Shown here: piece after piece, positions 13,781 through 21,097 of the stretch | Position numbering within the stretch: position 1 is the first letter of the stretch | Layout: each line of letters opens with the position of its first letter | Assembly: GCF_000682755.1 (NCBI RefSeq) | Contig: NZ_AWFF01000046.1 | Location: 1-33,758, forward strand | DNA length: 33,758 nucleotides | Direction of reading: 5' to 3' | Source of the DNA: Hyphomonas beringensis | GTDB taxonomy: Bacteria > Pseudomonadota > Alphaproteobacteria > Caulobacterales > Hyphomonadaceae | Notes under the pieces: generated by a model | Database searches by the model: none | What the model was told of the DNA's origin: nothing | Seen by the model: only the letters and a program-made list of their open reading frames with translations | Program-made: the position numbers and the translations under genes

Positions 13781-13815
13781 AACTGCCGGCCCGCTCCTGG
13801 TCCGTGTTGGCAGTT
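13781..13815 (+). ncRNA. Structured leader, copy 2 (radC-RNA-like), upstream of the DUF3768 gene
   Basis: Arms AACTGCC (13781-13787) and GGCAGTT (13809-13815) enclose GCCCGCTCC (13789-13797) one base after the first arm and CCGTGTT (13802-13808) directly before the second. Two further perfect hairpins follow: GGCGCG-ttgg-CGCGCC (13834-13849) and GGCTGGA-tcg-TCCAGCC (13868-13884). Then comes AAAGGA (13894-13899) and the ATG at 13909. The arms differ from copies 1 and 3 while the loop ends are conserved. Confidence 0.6.
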
Positions 13816-13908
13816 CCCGCCTTCGGCGTGCGCGGCGCGTTGGCGCGCCCGGCCTGTCCGGATCATCGGCTGGATCGTCCAGCCGTCCAACAGAAAGGAC
13901 GCAAGACC

Positions 13909-14271
13909 ATGACGTCACCCACGCCCCCCTCTTCTCTCTCCCGGCTCGCCGAACAGAATGACGCGTTTCGCAAAGGCCTGCCCGACAGCCCCGCGCTGAA
14001 AGGCCAGCGCGTGCACACACGCGGCGTCGATGCGTTCGGGCTTGAGATTGTGCTCGATATCTGGGCGCGCGTGCGCCGCTTCGACCAGTTCACCGACGGC
14101 AATGACCCGCATGGCGAACATGATTTCGGCAGCTTCGTTCATCCCGTTGCCGGGAAAATCTTCTGGAAGATCGATTATTACGATCGCGATTATCACATGG
14201 GATCAGACGATCCGTGTGATCCCGATCAGACCCGCCGGGTCCTGACAGTCCTTCTCGCTGAGGAGTATTAG
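13909..14271 (+). CDS. DUF3768 family protein, 120 aa
   Basis: The start at 13909 follows AAAGGA at nine-base spacing; longer frames upstream run through the structured leader and were rejected. The sequence SRLAEQNDAFRKGLPDSP, then LDIWARVRRFDQFTDGNDPHGEHDFGSF and WKIDYYDRDYHMGSDDPCDP, with its Asp/His/Tyr-rich core and LTVLLAEEY at the end, fits DUF3768. That is a small family on alphaproteobacterial plasmids and integrative elements, with no known function. It is followed after 2 bp by the next gene, so the two are co-transcribed. The role in transfer is unknown. Confidence 0.85.
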   Translation: MTSPTPPSSLSRLAEQNDAFRKGLPDSPALKGQRVHTRGVDAFGLEIVLDIWARVRRFDQFTDGNDPHGEHDFGSFVHPVAGKIFWKIDYYDRDYHMGSDDPCDPDQTRRVLTVLLAEEY

Positions 14272-14273
14272 TC

Positions 14274-14687
14274 ATGAACAGCGGATATTCACCCGGTCAT
14301 CCCTGGTACTACCTCCTTGGGGGCGCGGTGCTGATGCCGCGCGCCATCCTAGAGCAGACCCGCGCATCCGGATATCGCGGCTGCAGCGCCGCTGCGATCG
14401 AAGAGGCTGACCGGCTGGCGGAGCCAAAACGTTCGGCCAGCCTGCGGGCCTTGCAGCGCCGTTTTTACGACGACTTGCAGCGTGACCTCTCACGCTATCG
14501 CGCATGCGTTCGGAACCTGCGTGCGTATCGCCAGAATTCGATCGGCCCGGATCAGCCCGCGCAGTGCGAGGGCGTTCATGTCGCGATCAGCTTGAAGCAC
14601 AATCATCTGGTGAATGATTTCGCGCATCTGGTGTGGCTCGACGAGCTGATGACGCGACAGGGTGATTTATTCGGCGATTTGATCTGA
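14274..14687 (+). CDS. Hypothetical protein, 137 aa
   Basis: It starts two bases after the DUF3768 stop, so it is probably translated by coupling. The protein is basic in its middle part (a helix with PKRSASLRALQRRFYDDLQRDLSRYRACVRNLRAYR) and has a conserved-looking C-terminus (HVAISLKHNHLVNDFAHLVWLDELM). No domain is recognised with confidence, and there is no signal peptide or membrane segment. It lies in the small-gene block between ardC and the coupling protein, a position usual for accessory plasmid proteins. Function unknown. Confidence 0.7.
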   Translation: MNSGYSPGHPWYYLLGGAVLMPRAILEQTRASGYRGCSAAAIEEADRLAEPKRSASLRALQRRFYDDLQRDLSRYRACVRNLRAYRQNSIGPDQPAQCEGVHVAISLKHNHLVNDFAHLVWLDELMTRQGDLFGDLI

Positions 14688-14748
14688 GAGTTGACCTTGC
14701 GCCAGCTTCTGACAGTCTGATGTCCTGCAGCAAAAACGGGCATTTCTC

Positions 14749-15165
14749 ATGGCCAGTCAGCCAACATCCTATACCAAATCGCTCGATGAAGAGCGTCTGA
14801 AATGGTTTGCTGAAAAGATGGGGCTCACCGCGCAGCCGGACTTTCAACACGCCGCCGAACATGCACAGGAACAGGACAATCAACCGGGCGAGATCGTCAA
14901 AGAACGCGGCTCATCCATGGTCGAGAACGACACCCCTGTCATTCATAATGTGCCCCCTGATGAGTGGCGCCGCGAAACGGACGCTAAGGACTTTTCCGAA
15001 CGCTGGTCCGACGAACAGATTGAAGCGATGGCGGAGCGCTACAAGCAGGACAAGATCGCCGAGCTCAAAGCGCAACGCGATGCAGCTCAGCGTGAACAGG
15101 ATACGCCGGAAGCGACAAACAATCAGCAGGCAGATCGCGGTGACGATTATGGGATGGAACGTTAG
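14749..15165 (+). CDS. Hypothetical hydrophilic protein, 138 aa
   Basis: Highly charged, mostly helical and probably partly disordered: SLDEERLKWFAEKMGL near the N-terminus, then an acidic linker, then a helix with WSDEQIEAMAERYKQDKIAELKAQRDAAQREQ and a polar tail. No catalytic motif. It converges with the coupling-protein gene with only 9 bp between stop codons. Small coiled proteins beside relaxase and coupling genes are often relaxosome accessories; nothing here proves that. No strong Shine-Dalgarno sequence is seen before ATG 14749. Confidence 0.65.
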   Translation: MASQPTSYTKSLDEERLKWFAEKMGLTAQPDFQHAAEHAQEQDNQPGEIVKERGSSMVENDTPVIHNVPPDEWRRETDAKDFSERWSDEQIEAMAERYKQDKIAELKAQRDAAQREQDTPEATNNQQADRGDDYGMER

Positions 15166-15174
15166 GCCTGGGCG

Positions 15175-17868
15175 TCACTGCCGCATCTCGTAGAGGAACC
15201 AGGCTAAGCCTGCCGAAATGATCACCCCTACCGCCGTTACCCATCCCGGGATACTGTCATCCTGCAGTCCAAGCACGAGGGTGAAAACCCCACATGCCGC
15301 CGCGAATAGAGCAAAGAGGGTAAACACAGTTGCTTGGGCTGTTCGATAGCGCTTCTGATCCCGCTCCTGTTTGCGTGCGCGCTCAGCCTCGTCAATTCTC
15401 CGCTGTTGTTCCGCCCGCTCTTTCCGTTTGGCCTCTTCTGCGCGGCGGGCTTCTTCATCAGCTTTACGCTTCCGCGCAGCGTCGGCCTCAGCACGACGCC
15501 GGTCTTCTTCCAGCCTACTCTTTATTTCTGCAATCGTCTTTTCGAAGAAAATCCTTTTGAACGCCGCCTTTTCTTTCTCACCGATCGGAATGTCCGCCCG
15601 AATGGTCATGATCGAACCGTTGGCCGTGCGTTCTTCTTCGTCAGGCAGGTCCATGACGGTCCCTTTCATCGACGCAGCAACCGTCTGAGAATGGGTCGAA
15701 GGACTCTGATAGGAGAAAAGGTCTTCAGCGGCGGTGAAACGCGCATGTTTTCGAAGACTGGCAGCGCCCTCATAGCCGTTCTCGATCATCAGCTTGGGCA
15801 GCTTAATCGTCCAGATATGCTCTTCCGTGTATTCATGCCCCAGAAGTGGCTGCTGCTCGATCGGGATGAAGGTGTGCGCCGGATCAGGTGAGAAACACCG
15901 CACAAAATAAGGGTCCTGATCATAGTTCGATCTTCGCAGGAAGAACGGAAGCTCGCCGGAAATCATGACCAGCATGAGGCCGGGATAGGCAGGATGATCC
16001 ATGTCCACATCGGTGAACGCGCGCAAATAGTTCTGGGCTTCGTGGGCCGCAAGCAGGGGCTTTTTGTGATATTGCTCCGCCGTTCCACCGCTGACCGTAT
16101 ACCCTTCGCTCGTACTGCTCGATTGTGTCCAGGTACGGGATTGGCCAGATTGACTCGTATGTGTGGTCGAAGACTGGCCACCCGTCGAACTCGTATAGGC
16201 AGTCGAGCGCTGTCCCCCACGGGTCGATGCCCCATTTCGGCCCATCTGCCAGCCCCGCGACGATGCCCCGCCTGACGAGTGATTGGACGACGTTCCATAG
16301 CTGGTCGCCCGATTAAGTGGTTGAAAGAAGACATGCGGTCCATAATTGCGGCCGGCACTATCCCCTTCTGAACGTCCCCAGTTCTCAGACCGCCCCCAGT
16401 TCACGCCATCGCTCCATCCGCGCGTCTTCGACCATTGCGTGCCATTGGTATCAGACCGGGAGCGTTGCCAGTTCTCCCCCGTCGTGTCGGATGTACCGGT
16501 GCTGGCGCTTTCGCCAAATGCGTAAGAATCTGAAGTGCTGGTCTGGTTTGAATGACTCTCCGATGTCGAGCGCACCGTCATGACAATTTGTGTTTCGCCG
16601 AGCGTTTTCTCTATGAAGACCGCCCCGTCGCGGCCCGTATCGCCGAAAAACAGTTTCAATCCGCTGTTGGTGAAAAAGGCATCTGCGCTGTCTTTGTAAA
16701 GCGCATTCAACTCACCAAGCCCCTGAACCACAATGACCAGCTTGACACCGGCCCCCGCAATGTTGCGCAGCGCGGAGGCAACATAATCATTCTTGCCGAG
16801 GTCAAGGAACTCATCGAGCACACACAGGGTCTGGTGACCGCACGCCGGCTGACCGCGCTGATGGCGCGCCGCCGCAAACAGACAGAGAAAGACCGTATTG
16901 GCCCAGCGCGAAAACTCATCACTGTCTTCCGTCGGCAGGACCACAAAGACCGACACCCCCTTCGGATCGGTCTTCACCCTGTCCATGTCGAGGGGTCTCG
17001 GCCCCTCTTCGCCGGATGGGGCCAACACGCGCTGGATCGCCTGCGACTTCAGAAAAGCCAGTTGCATGGCCGCTTCATTGCGGACCGAATTGAACAGTTT
17101 CGGCTGATCGGCTTTGTCGATCAGAAAACTGCGGGCAAGTGTGCTCAATCCGCCCTTGCTGACCTTGTTATCCTCAACCTCCAGCAAAAGCATATAGAAC
17201 GGGTCTTGCGCCTTGCCGGTTTCCTTGCGGAGCTTTTCGGCGAGATCGTGAAGCCCTTCCTGACAAAGCCTGTACACCGTCAGCAGCGACCGGTCCTGAC
17301 CCTGATAATATTTGCTGCTCGCGACATGCGCGATCAGCATCGAAATGAAGATCTTGGCCTTGTCGGCCCAGTGCGCCGACTCCGTACCTTCGGTCTTCTT
17401 GACAATCACAGTGGCGATCCGATCGCACCAGATTAGAAAATCCTCATCCTCCGGATCGAGCGCATCGAGCGGGTTGAAATAGGCCCGGTAGGTTTCATCG
17501 ACCTCGGCGACACGCTTGGGATCAAGGACAAACACATCCTGACCCATGCCCTCACAATATTCATTCCCCCTGCCCCGGCGCGGCGCAAGAATCGTCGCGA
17601 GATCGCCCTTGGGATCATAGGAGACGACCGAACCTGGCCAGATGGCCAGATTGTTGAGGATGAGTGAGCGCCCCTTGCCGGAGCGCGTGCCGGCGCACAC
17701 GAGGACGTGGCGATCATCGAGATAACCAATGGGTATCTCACTCAGATGCGGATGACGGCCGAGCCAGAAAGCGCCCGGCTTAAACTCATAGCGGCCCGCA
17801 ACAAACTCCGGATCAGCCCATCGCGCTGTCGCCAGCGCATCGGCTGACGGCCCCATCTCCTGAGACAT
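15175..17868 (-). CDS. VirD4/TraG-type conjugation coupling ATPase with C-terminal membrane hairpin, 897 aa
   Basis: The protein would pump relaxase-bound DNA to a type IV secretion channel. Walker A is GTRSGKG (60-66). LNNLAIWPGSVVSYDPKGDL follows, a VirD4 hallmark. Walker B is LCVLDEFLDLGK (about 350). Residues about 430-600 are a long Ser/Thr/Gly/Asn/Trp-rich low-complexity insert. Residues about 765-835 are an Arg/Glu/Ala-rich coiled coil. Two hydrophobic segments follow at the very end (about 844-865 and 874-893). Usual VirD4 proteins have the membrane anchor at the N-terminus; here the N-terminus is soluble and the anchor is C-terminal. ATG 17868 follows GGGGGA; a GTG four codons upstream is an alternative. 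It is divergent from the small gene at 18295. Confidence 0.9.
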   Translation of the reverse strand: MSQEMGPSADALATARWADPEFVAGRYEFKPGAFWLGRHPHLSEIPIGYLDDRHVLVCAGTRSGKGRSLILNNLAIWPGSVVSYDPKGDLATILAPRRGRGNEYCEGMGQDVFVLDPKRVAEVDETYRAYFNPLDALDPEDEDFLIWCDRIATVIVKKTEGTESAHWADKAKIFISMLIAHVASSKYYQGQDRSLLTVYRLCQEGLHDLAEKLRKETGKAQDPFYMLLLEVEDNKVSKGGLSTLARSFLIDKADQPKLFNSVRNEAAMQLAFLKSQAIQRVLAPSGEEGPRPLDMDRVKTDPKGVSVFVVLPTEDSDEFSRWANTVFLCLFAAARHQRGQPACGHQTLCVLDEFLDLGKNDYVASALRNIAGAGVKLVIVVQGLGELNALYKDSADAFFTNSGLKLFFGDTGRDGAVFIEKTLGETQIVMTVRSTSESHSNQTSTSDSYAFGESASTGTSDTTGENWQRSRSDTNGTQWSKTRGWSDGVNWGRSENWGRSEGDSAGRNYGPHVFFQPLNRATSYGTSSNHSSGGASSRGWQMGRNGASTRGGQRSTAYTSSTGGQSSTTHTSQSGQSRTWTQSSSTSEGYTVSGGTAEQYHKKPLLAAHEAQNYLRAFTDVDMDHPAYPGLMLVMISGELPFFLRRSNYDQDPYFVRCFSPDPAHTFIPIEQQPLLGHEYTEEHIWTIKLPKLMIENGYEGAASLRKHARFTAAEDLFSYQSPSTHSQTVAASMKGTVMDLPDEEERTANGSIMTIRADIPIGEKEKAAFKRIFFEKTIAEIKSRLEEDRRRAEADAARKRKADEEARRAEEAKRKERAEQQRRIDEAERARKQERDQKRYRTAQATVFTLFALFAAACGVFTLVLGLQDDSIPGWVTAVGVIISAGLAWFLYEMRQ

Positions 17869-18165
17869 GCATTCCCCCACTTACGCTACGCGCCCGCATA
17901 AAAACTCTGACTGTCTTTTCACGCGAAGGTTACACCCTCGGTCAACAGGGTTTTTTGCCCTTTTGGACAGACGCGGGCAATTTGCCCGATCCGGCCCCGT
18001 CTGCCTCAACTGCCCGGAACACTCATCTGACCTGACTGGCAAACGCCTTATGGGTGGAGCCTATCCGCTGAGCCAGCTTGTCCTTTGCATGGATCGGCCG
18101 CTCAACCATGCCCCGCCACCATCGCGCATGCCTGGAACCGTGATCCCGCCGCCCTGCCCTTTGGG
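17869..18165. promoter_or_regulatory. Divergent region between the coupling-protein gene and the structured leader copy 3
   Basis: No gene is supported. The region contains the 15-bp palindrome CGGGCAA-T-TTGCCCG (17974-17988), a possible operator for the coupling gene. The GC-rich leader begins further right. Long open frames through it are a by-product of high GC. Confidence 0.45.
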
Positions 18166-18220
18166 TCCGCAATGGGCAGCCCGCACCACCCGGCTGCGCC
18201 GGCCGTGTCGCCCATGCGGA
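18166..18220 (+). ncRNA. Structured leader, copy 3 (radC-RNA-like), upstream of the 72-aa gene
   Basis: Arms TCCGCAATGGGC (18166-18177) and GCCCATGCGGA (18210-18220) pair over 11 bp with one bulged A. GCCCGCACC (18179-18187) follows one base after the first arm, and CCGTGTC (18203-18209) directly precedes the second. The layout is the same as copies 1 and 2, with unrelated arm sequences. AAAGGA (18281-18286) follows 60 bp later. Confidence 0.6.
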
Positions 18221-18294
18221 GCGGCAGTATGCGGTCCCGATCGTCCTTCGCGCGGCAGGAATGGTTCGGCCGGCAAACTGAAAGGACAAATCAA

Positions 18295-18513
18295 ATGGCT
18301 ACAACCCTCAAACCCACCCATCGCGTCTCGTTCGCCTGTATCATCGGCAAGGATGAGGACGGCAATGACAAGCTCGGACAGGCCCGTGAAATCGGCGCCA
18401 TCTGGCCGCGCAAGAATGGCAAGGGCGGCATTCTCCGCTTCGACCATGTGCCGATCGAACTGACACGCGGTGAAGGCGTCATTTTCATCAATGATGTCGA
18501 GCGCGGCAAATAG
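18295..18513 (+). CDS. Small hypothetical protein of mobile elements, 72 aa
   Basis: ATG 18295 follows AAAGGA at eight-base spacing; the longer frame upstream runs through the structured leader and was rejected. The sequence reads as a small beta-rich domain (HRVSFACIIGKDEDGN, EIGAIWPRKNGKGGILRFD, GEGVIFINDVERGK). The IWPRKNGKGG segment resembles the substrate-like turns of small alphaproteobacterial plasmid proteins such as DUF736, but it is not clearly that family. Shared leader architecture with ardC and the DUF3768 gene suggests common control. Function unknown. Confidence 0.7.
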   Translation: MATTLKPTHRVSFACIIGKDEDGNDKLGQAREIGAIWPRKNGKGGILRFDHVPIELTRGEGVIFINDVERGK

Positions 18514-19142
18514 CTGATCTGCAGACAAATCGCCGAGGCGGGACCGGGCCACCGGGACCCGCTTTCGGCATGCTCATCTGAGCCCTCTGCCAACCGCAAT
18601 TCTGGAAAAGGACTACGCCCGCAGGCGTAGACGCAATCATCGGTCCGGACCCTTGGCCCATCAGGGCCAGGAGGGACCGGACGAAAAGGCGCAGGCGGCG
18701 CAATGGAGGGTCATGATGCACCCTCCGTGCTGGCGGCAAGCACACAATTGTATGCGGACAAATCTTCCCTCTTGAACCGACCTCTCGCCTGTGGATAAAC
18801 TTCAGCCAAGTAGGAGGAGCCAGATATGTTTTTGGTGCCCAAAAACTCGCTGGCGGGACTTCCTGAAGGAAGGCCGCCGCGATCTGGCAAGGAGCTTTCG
18901 CGCCCCTTGACCCTCGATCAGGAAGTGGGCTCTGCGCCCCTTCCCTGAACCCATCCCGCACCAACGGCATCGCCCGTTGGATTGCGACTTAGGGGGTGCT
19001 TTCACCGGCCCCTAAGAACCCCGAAACCAGAGCTTGGGGAGACCTGCCCTCTCCCCATCTGGACTGAGCCCCATGGCCCAACGTTTCGACGTTGGATCAC
19101 GACCAAGGAACGTCCTTGGATTCTTCAGGCGGAGGAAGCGGA
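18514..19142. other. Candidate origin of transfer (oriT): hairpin array upstream of mobC-relaxase
   Basis: There is no gene in 629 bp, but at least seven inverted repeats are present. CTACGCC-cgca-GGCGTAG (18613-18630). An interrupted repeat GTCCGG/CCGGAC with inner GGCCC/GGGCC (18643-18682). GGAGGGT/ACCCTCC (18705-18726). GTTTTTGG-tgc-CCAAAAAC (18828-18846). CTTCCT-ga-AGGAAG (18859-18872). CCAACGG/CCGTTGG (18961-18980). CTTAGGGG/CCCCTAAG (18988-19016). CCAACGT-ttcg-ACGTTGG (19078-19095). oriT regions of MOBP plasmids are repeat-rich and next to the relaxosome genes, as here. I cannot place the nick site. The last palindrome may instead be the MobC operator. Confidence 0.6.
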
Positions 19143-19481
19143 ATGGCCCGACCGACGAAAGCGGAGAACGAAAAGCGCACCGAGCGCTACAATCTCAGAC
19201 TGACCCTTGCCGAACGGGAGTGGCTGGCAAGCCAGGCCCGTGCGGCCGGTCTCAGCGAGATTGACTATGTTCGCCGCCGCATTCTCGGCCAGACCGTCGC
19301 AAGCCGCCAAATGGTCACCGATCCCGCCCTCATCGCCGAGCTCAACGCGATCGGCCATAATGTGAACCAGCTCGCCCGCGCCACCCATACGGGCCGGCAG
19401 TTCCAGCAATACTGGCGCGAGATCGGAGACGAGCTGCGCCGGGTGCTCGCCCGCGCGCTGGAAGGCGTCGGTGGCCCATGA
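19143..19481 (+). CDS. mobC: MobC-like relaxosome accessory protein, 112 aa
   Basis: ATG 19143 follows GGAGGA (19131-19136) at six-base spacing; an upstream frame start lacks one. The N-terminal part is a ribbon-helix-helix unit (ERYNLRLTLAEREWLASQARAAGLSEIDYVRRRIL). The C-terminal part carries the MobC signature ELNAIGHNVNQLARATHTG followed by a helix. MobC proteins bind oriT, help melt it and recruit the relaxase. Its stop overlaps the relaxase start by 4 bp (ATGA), a coupled pair. The perfect palindrome at 19078-19095 just upstream is a plausible autoregulatory site. The length fits the family. Confidence 0.88.
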   Translation: MARPTKAENEKRTERYNLRLTLAEREWLASQARAAGLSEIDYVRRRILGQTVASRQMVTDPALIAELNAIGHNVNQLARATHTGRQFQQYWREIGDELRRVLARALEGVGGP

Positions 19482-20983
19482 TCGTCGTTATCAATCCCAG
19501 CGGGTCGGCAGGGCATTCCTTCAAGGGGTTGCACGCCTATTGCGCCCATGATGCGGGGTCCTCAACCACAACGGAACGGGTCGAGTGGATGACCACCCGC
19601 AATCTCGCCAGCGATGATCCCGATCAGGCCTGGCGCATCATGGCCGCCACCGCCATGGCGCAGAACGCGCTCAAGGCCTCCGCCGGCATCGCCGCCACCG
19701 GGCGCAAATCCTCTGCCCATGTCATGCACATCGTGCTCTCCTTCCATGACGAGGAAGGCCGCTCGCCGGAAGACATGCAGGCCGCTGCCGATGAATTGCT
19801 GCGCGCGCTCGGCGCAACCGGCGGGCGCGGCAAGAACAAGCCGATCCGCGTGCAAAAGGCGAGCGAGCATCAGGCGATCTATTACGCCCATTCCGACACT
19901 GACTCCCGCCACCTCCACATCATGCTCAACCGGGTGCATGGCGAGCATGGCGTTCTGCTCCCCTCTTCCAATGACCAGCTGAAGGCCTCCCGATGGGCGC
20001 AGGCCTATTCTGAGCGCCATGGGACTGAACACGCCACCCCTGACCGGCAGATCAATAATGCGGCGCGTGACAAGGGCGAGTATGTGAAGGGCAAACGCCG
20101 CAGCCTCAAACGCGCTTTCGAAGAAGAGCGCGCTGCCAAGGCCGCCAATGACAATGACCTTGTTGAGGCTGTTCTGGCCGCTCAGGCCAAGAAGGATGCC
20201 GCCCTTGCCCTCAAAGGCCGTAATATGAAAGCCCTGCAGGCACAGGCCTGGGATCGGCTCGCTGAGTCCCACAAGGCACGCCGGGCTGCCATCCAGAGCG
20301 AAGCCCGGCGGGCCTTGAACAAGAAGCGCGCCGAAATCCGAGACAGCTTCCGGCCACAATGGACCGCGCTCAATCGGGCCCAGAAAGCCGAACAGAAAAC
20401 CTTCGAGGCCCTCGAAGCCTCCTTTCTTGGCCGGGCCAAAAACGTCCTCTCCACGCTGCAAAAATCCCGCAACATCGAGGATGAACAGAACAAGGGACTT
20501 CTCACACAAGGATTTCGCGTTGTGGTCAGCGCCACCGAACGCCGCGCCGTGTTTGATAAAGCGCAGGCCGCCAAACGCCGACAACTTCAGAAAGCGCAGG
20601 ATGCTCGCATGGCGGACGTGGCACAGCGTGCCAAAGCTGCACGCGATGAAAAGCTCGAAGCCAATCGGCGGCATTTTGAAGAGGAGCGCAATCAGCTCAA
20701 GAAGCGGCAACAGGCCCAGACCTCTGCCTACGGACAGGCATGGCGCGTGCGCAATGCGGAACGAACGGCTGCGCTGGACGACGCCCGCAAAAAGGCGGCA
20801 CTTCAGGCAGACCTGCAGTCAAGCTGGCGCAAGAATGCCAAAACCGACGGCGAGGATGCGCGCCTGGCGTATCTCGCCAAACTGATCGATGCGCGCGGCG
20901 CTTTCGACCGGGCGAATGGTGCGGAGCGCGATCCAAGATCGCCCGAGCGGGATCGGGAGATTGATCGCGACCGGGATGATTGA
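19478..20983 (+). CDS. Relaxase/mobilization nuclease, MOBP/VirD2-like, 501 aa
   Basis: The protein nicks one strand at oriT and stays covalently bound to the 5' end during transfer. Tyr21 in FKGLHAYCAHD is the likely nucleophile. HVMHIVLSFH is the conserved central strand. Motif III is His138-S-Asp140-TDSR-His145-L-His147-IMLNRV, the metal-binding histidine triad of the family. Residues 1-200 are the nuclease; the remainder (about 200-500) is a long basic, coiled-coil-prone tail rich in Ala, Arg, Lys and Gln, probably for DNA and coupling-protein contact. It is translationally coupled to mobC. No helicase or primase domain is fused, in keeping with small mobilizable elements. Confidence 0.92.
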   Translation: MIVVINPSGSAGHSFKGLHAYCAHDAGSSTTTERVEWMTTRNLASDDPDQAWRIMAATAMAQNALKASAGIAATGRKSSAHVMHIVLSFHDEEGRSPEDMQAAADELLRALGATGGRGKNKPIRVQKASEHQAIYYAHSDTDSRHLHIMLNRVHGEHGVLLPSSNDQLKASRWAQAYSERHGTEHATPDRQINNAARDKGEYVKGKRRSLKRAFEEERAAKAANDNDLVEAVLAAQAKKDAALALKGRNMKALQAQAWDRLAESHKARRAAIQSEARRALNKKRAEIRDSFRPQWTALNRAQKAEQKTFEALEASFLGRAKNVLSTLQKSRNIEDEQNKGLLTQGFRVVVSATERRAVFDKAQAAKRRQLQKAQDARMADVAQRAKAARDEKLEANRRHFEEERNQLKKRQQAQTSAYGQAWRVRNAERTAALDDARKKAALQADLQSSWRKNAKTDGEDARLAYLAKLIDARGAFDRANGAERDPRSPERDREIDRDRDD

Positions 20984-21097
20984 TTTTACGCACATATTTT
21001 TGTTCAATATTTGTTCCGATGGTGCTAGTTTTCTCAGCTCATCGGTTTTAGGGGACTTGCTGCAGTACCGAACGGCAGCAAAACACAAAGAATCCAA

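Noticed and set aside
13658-13912. 84-codon frame starting at the ardC stop
   Set aside because: Runs through the structured leader and ends past the DUF3768 start; the ATG lies inside a terminator-like hairpin.
18488-18970. 160-codon minus-strand frame through the oriT candidate
   Set aside because: Proline/arginine-rich shadow composition, no start signal, and it overlaps the hairpin array.
19562-20710. 382-codon open frame antisense to the relaxase
   Set aside because: Shadow of the relaxase, which carries all catalytic motifs.
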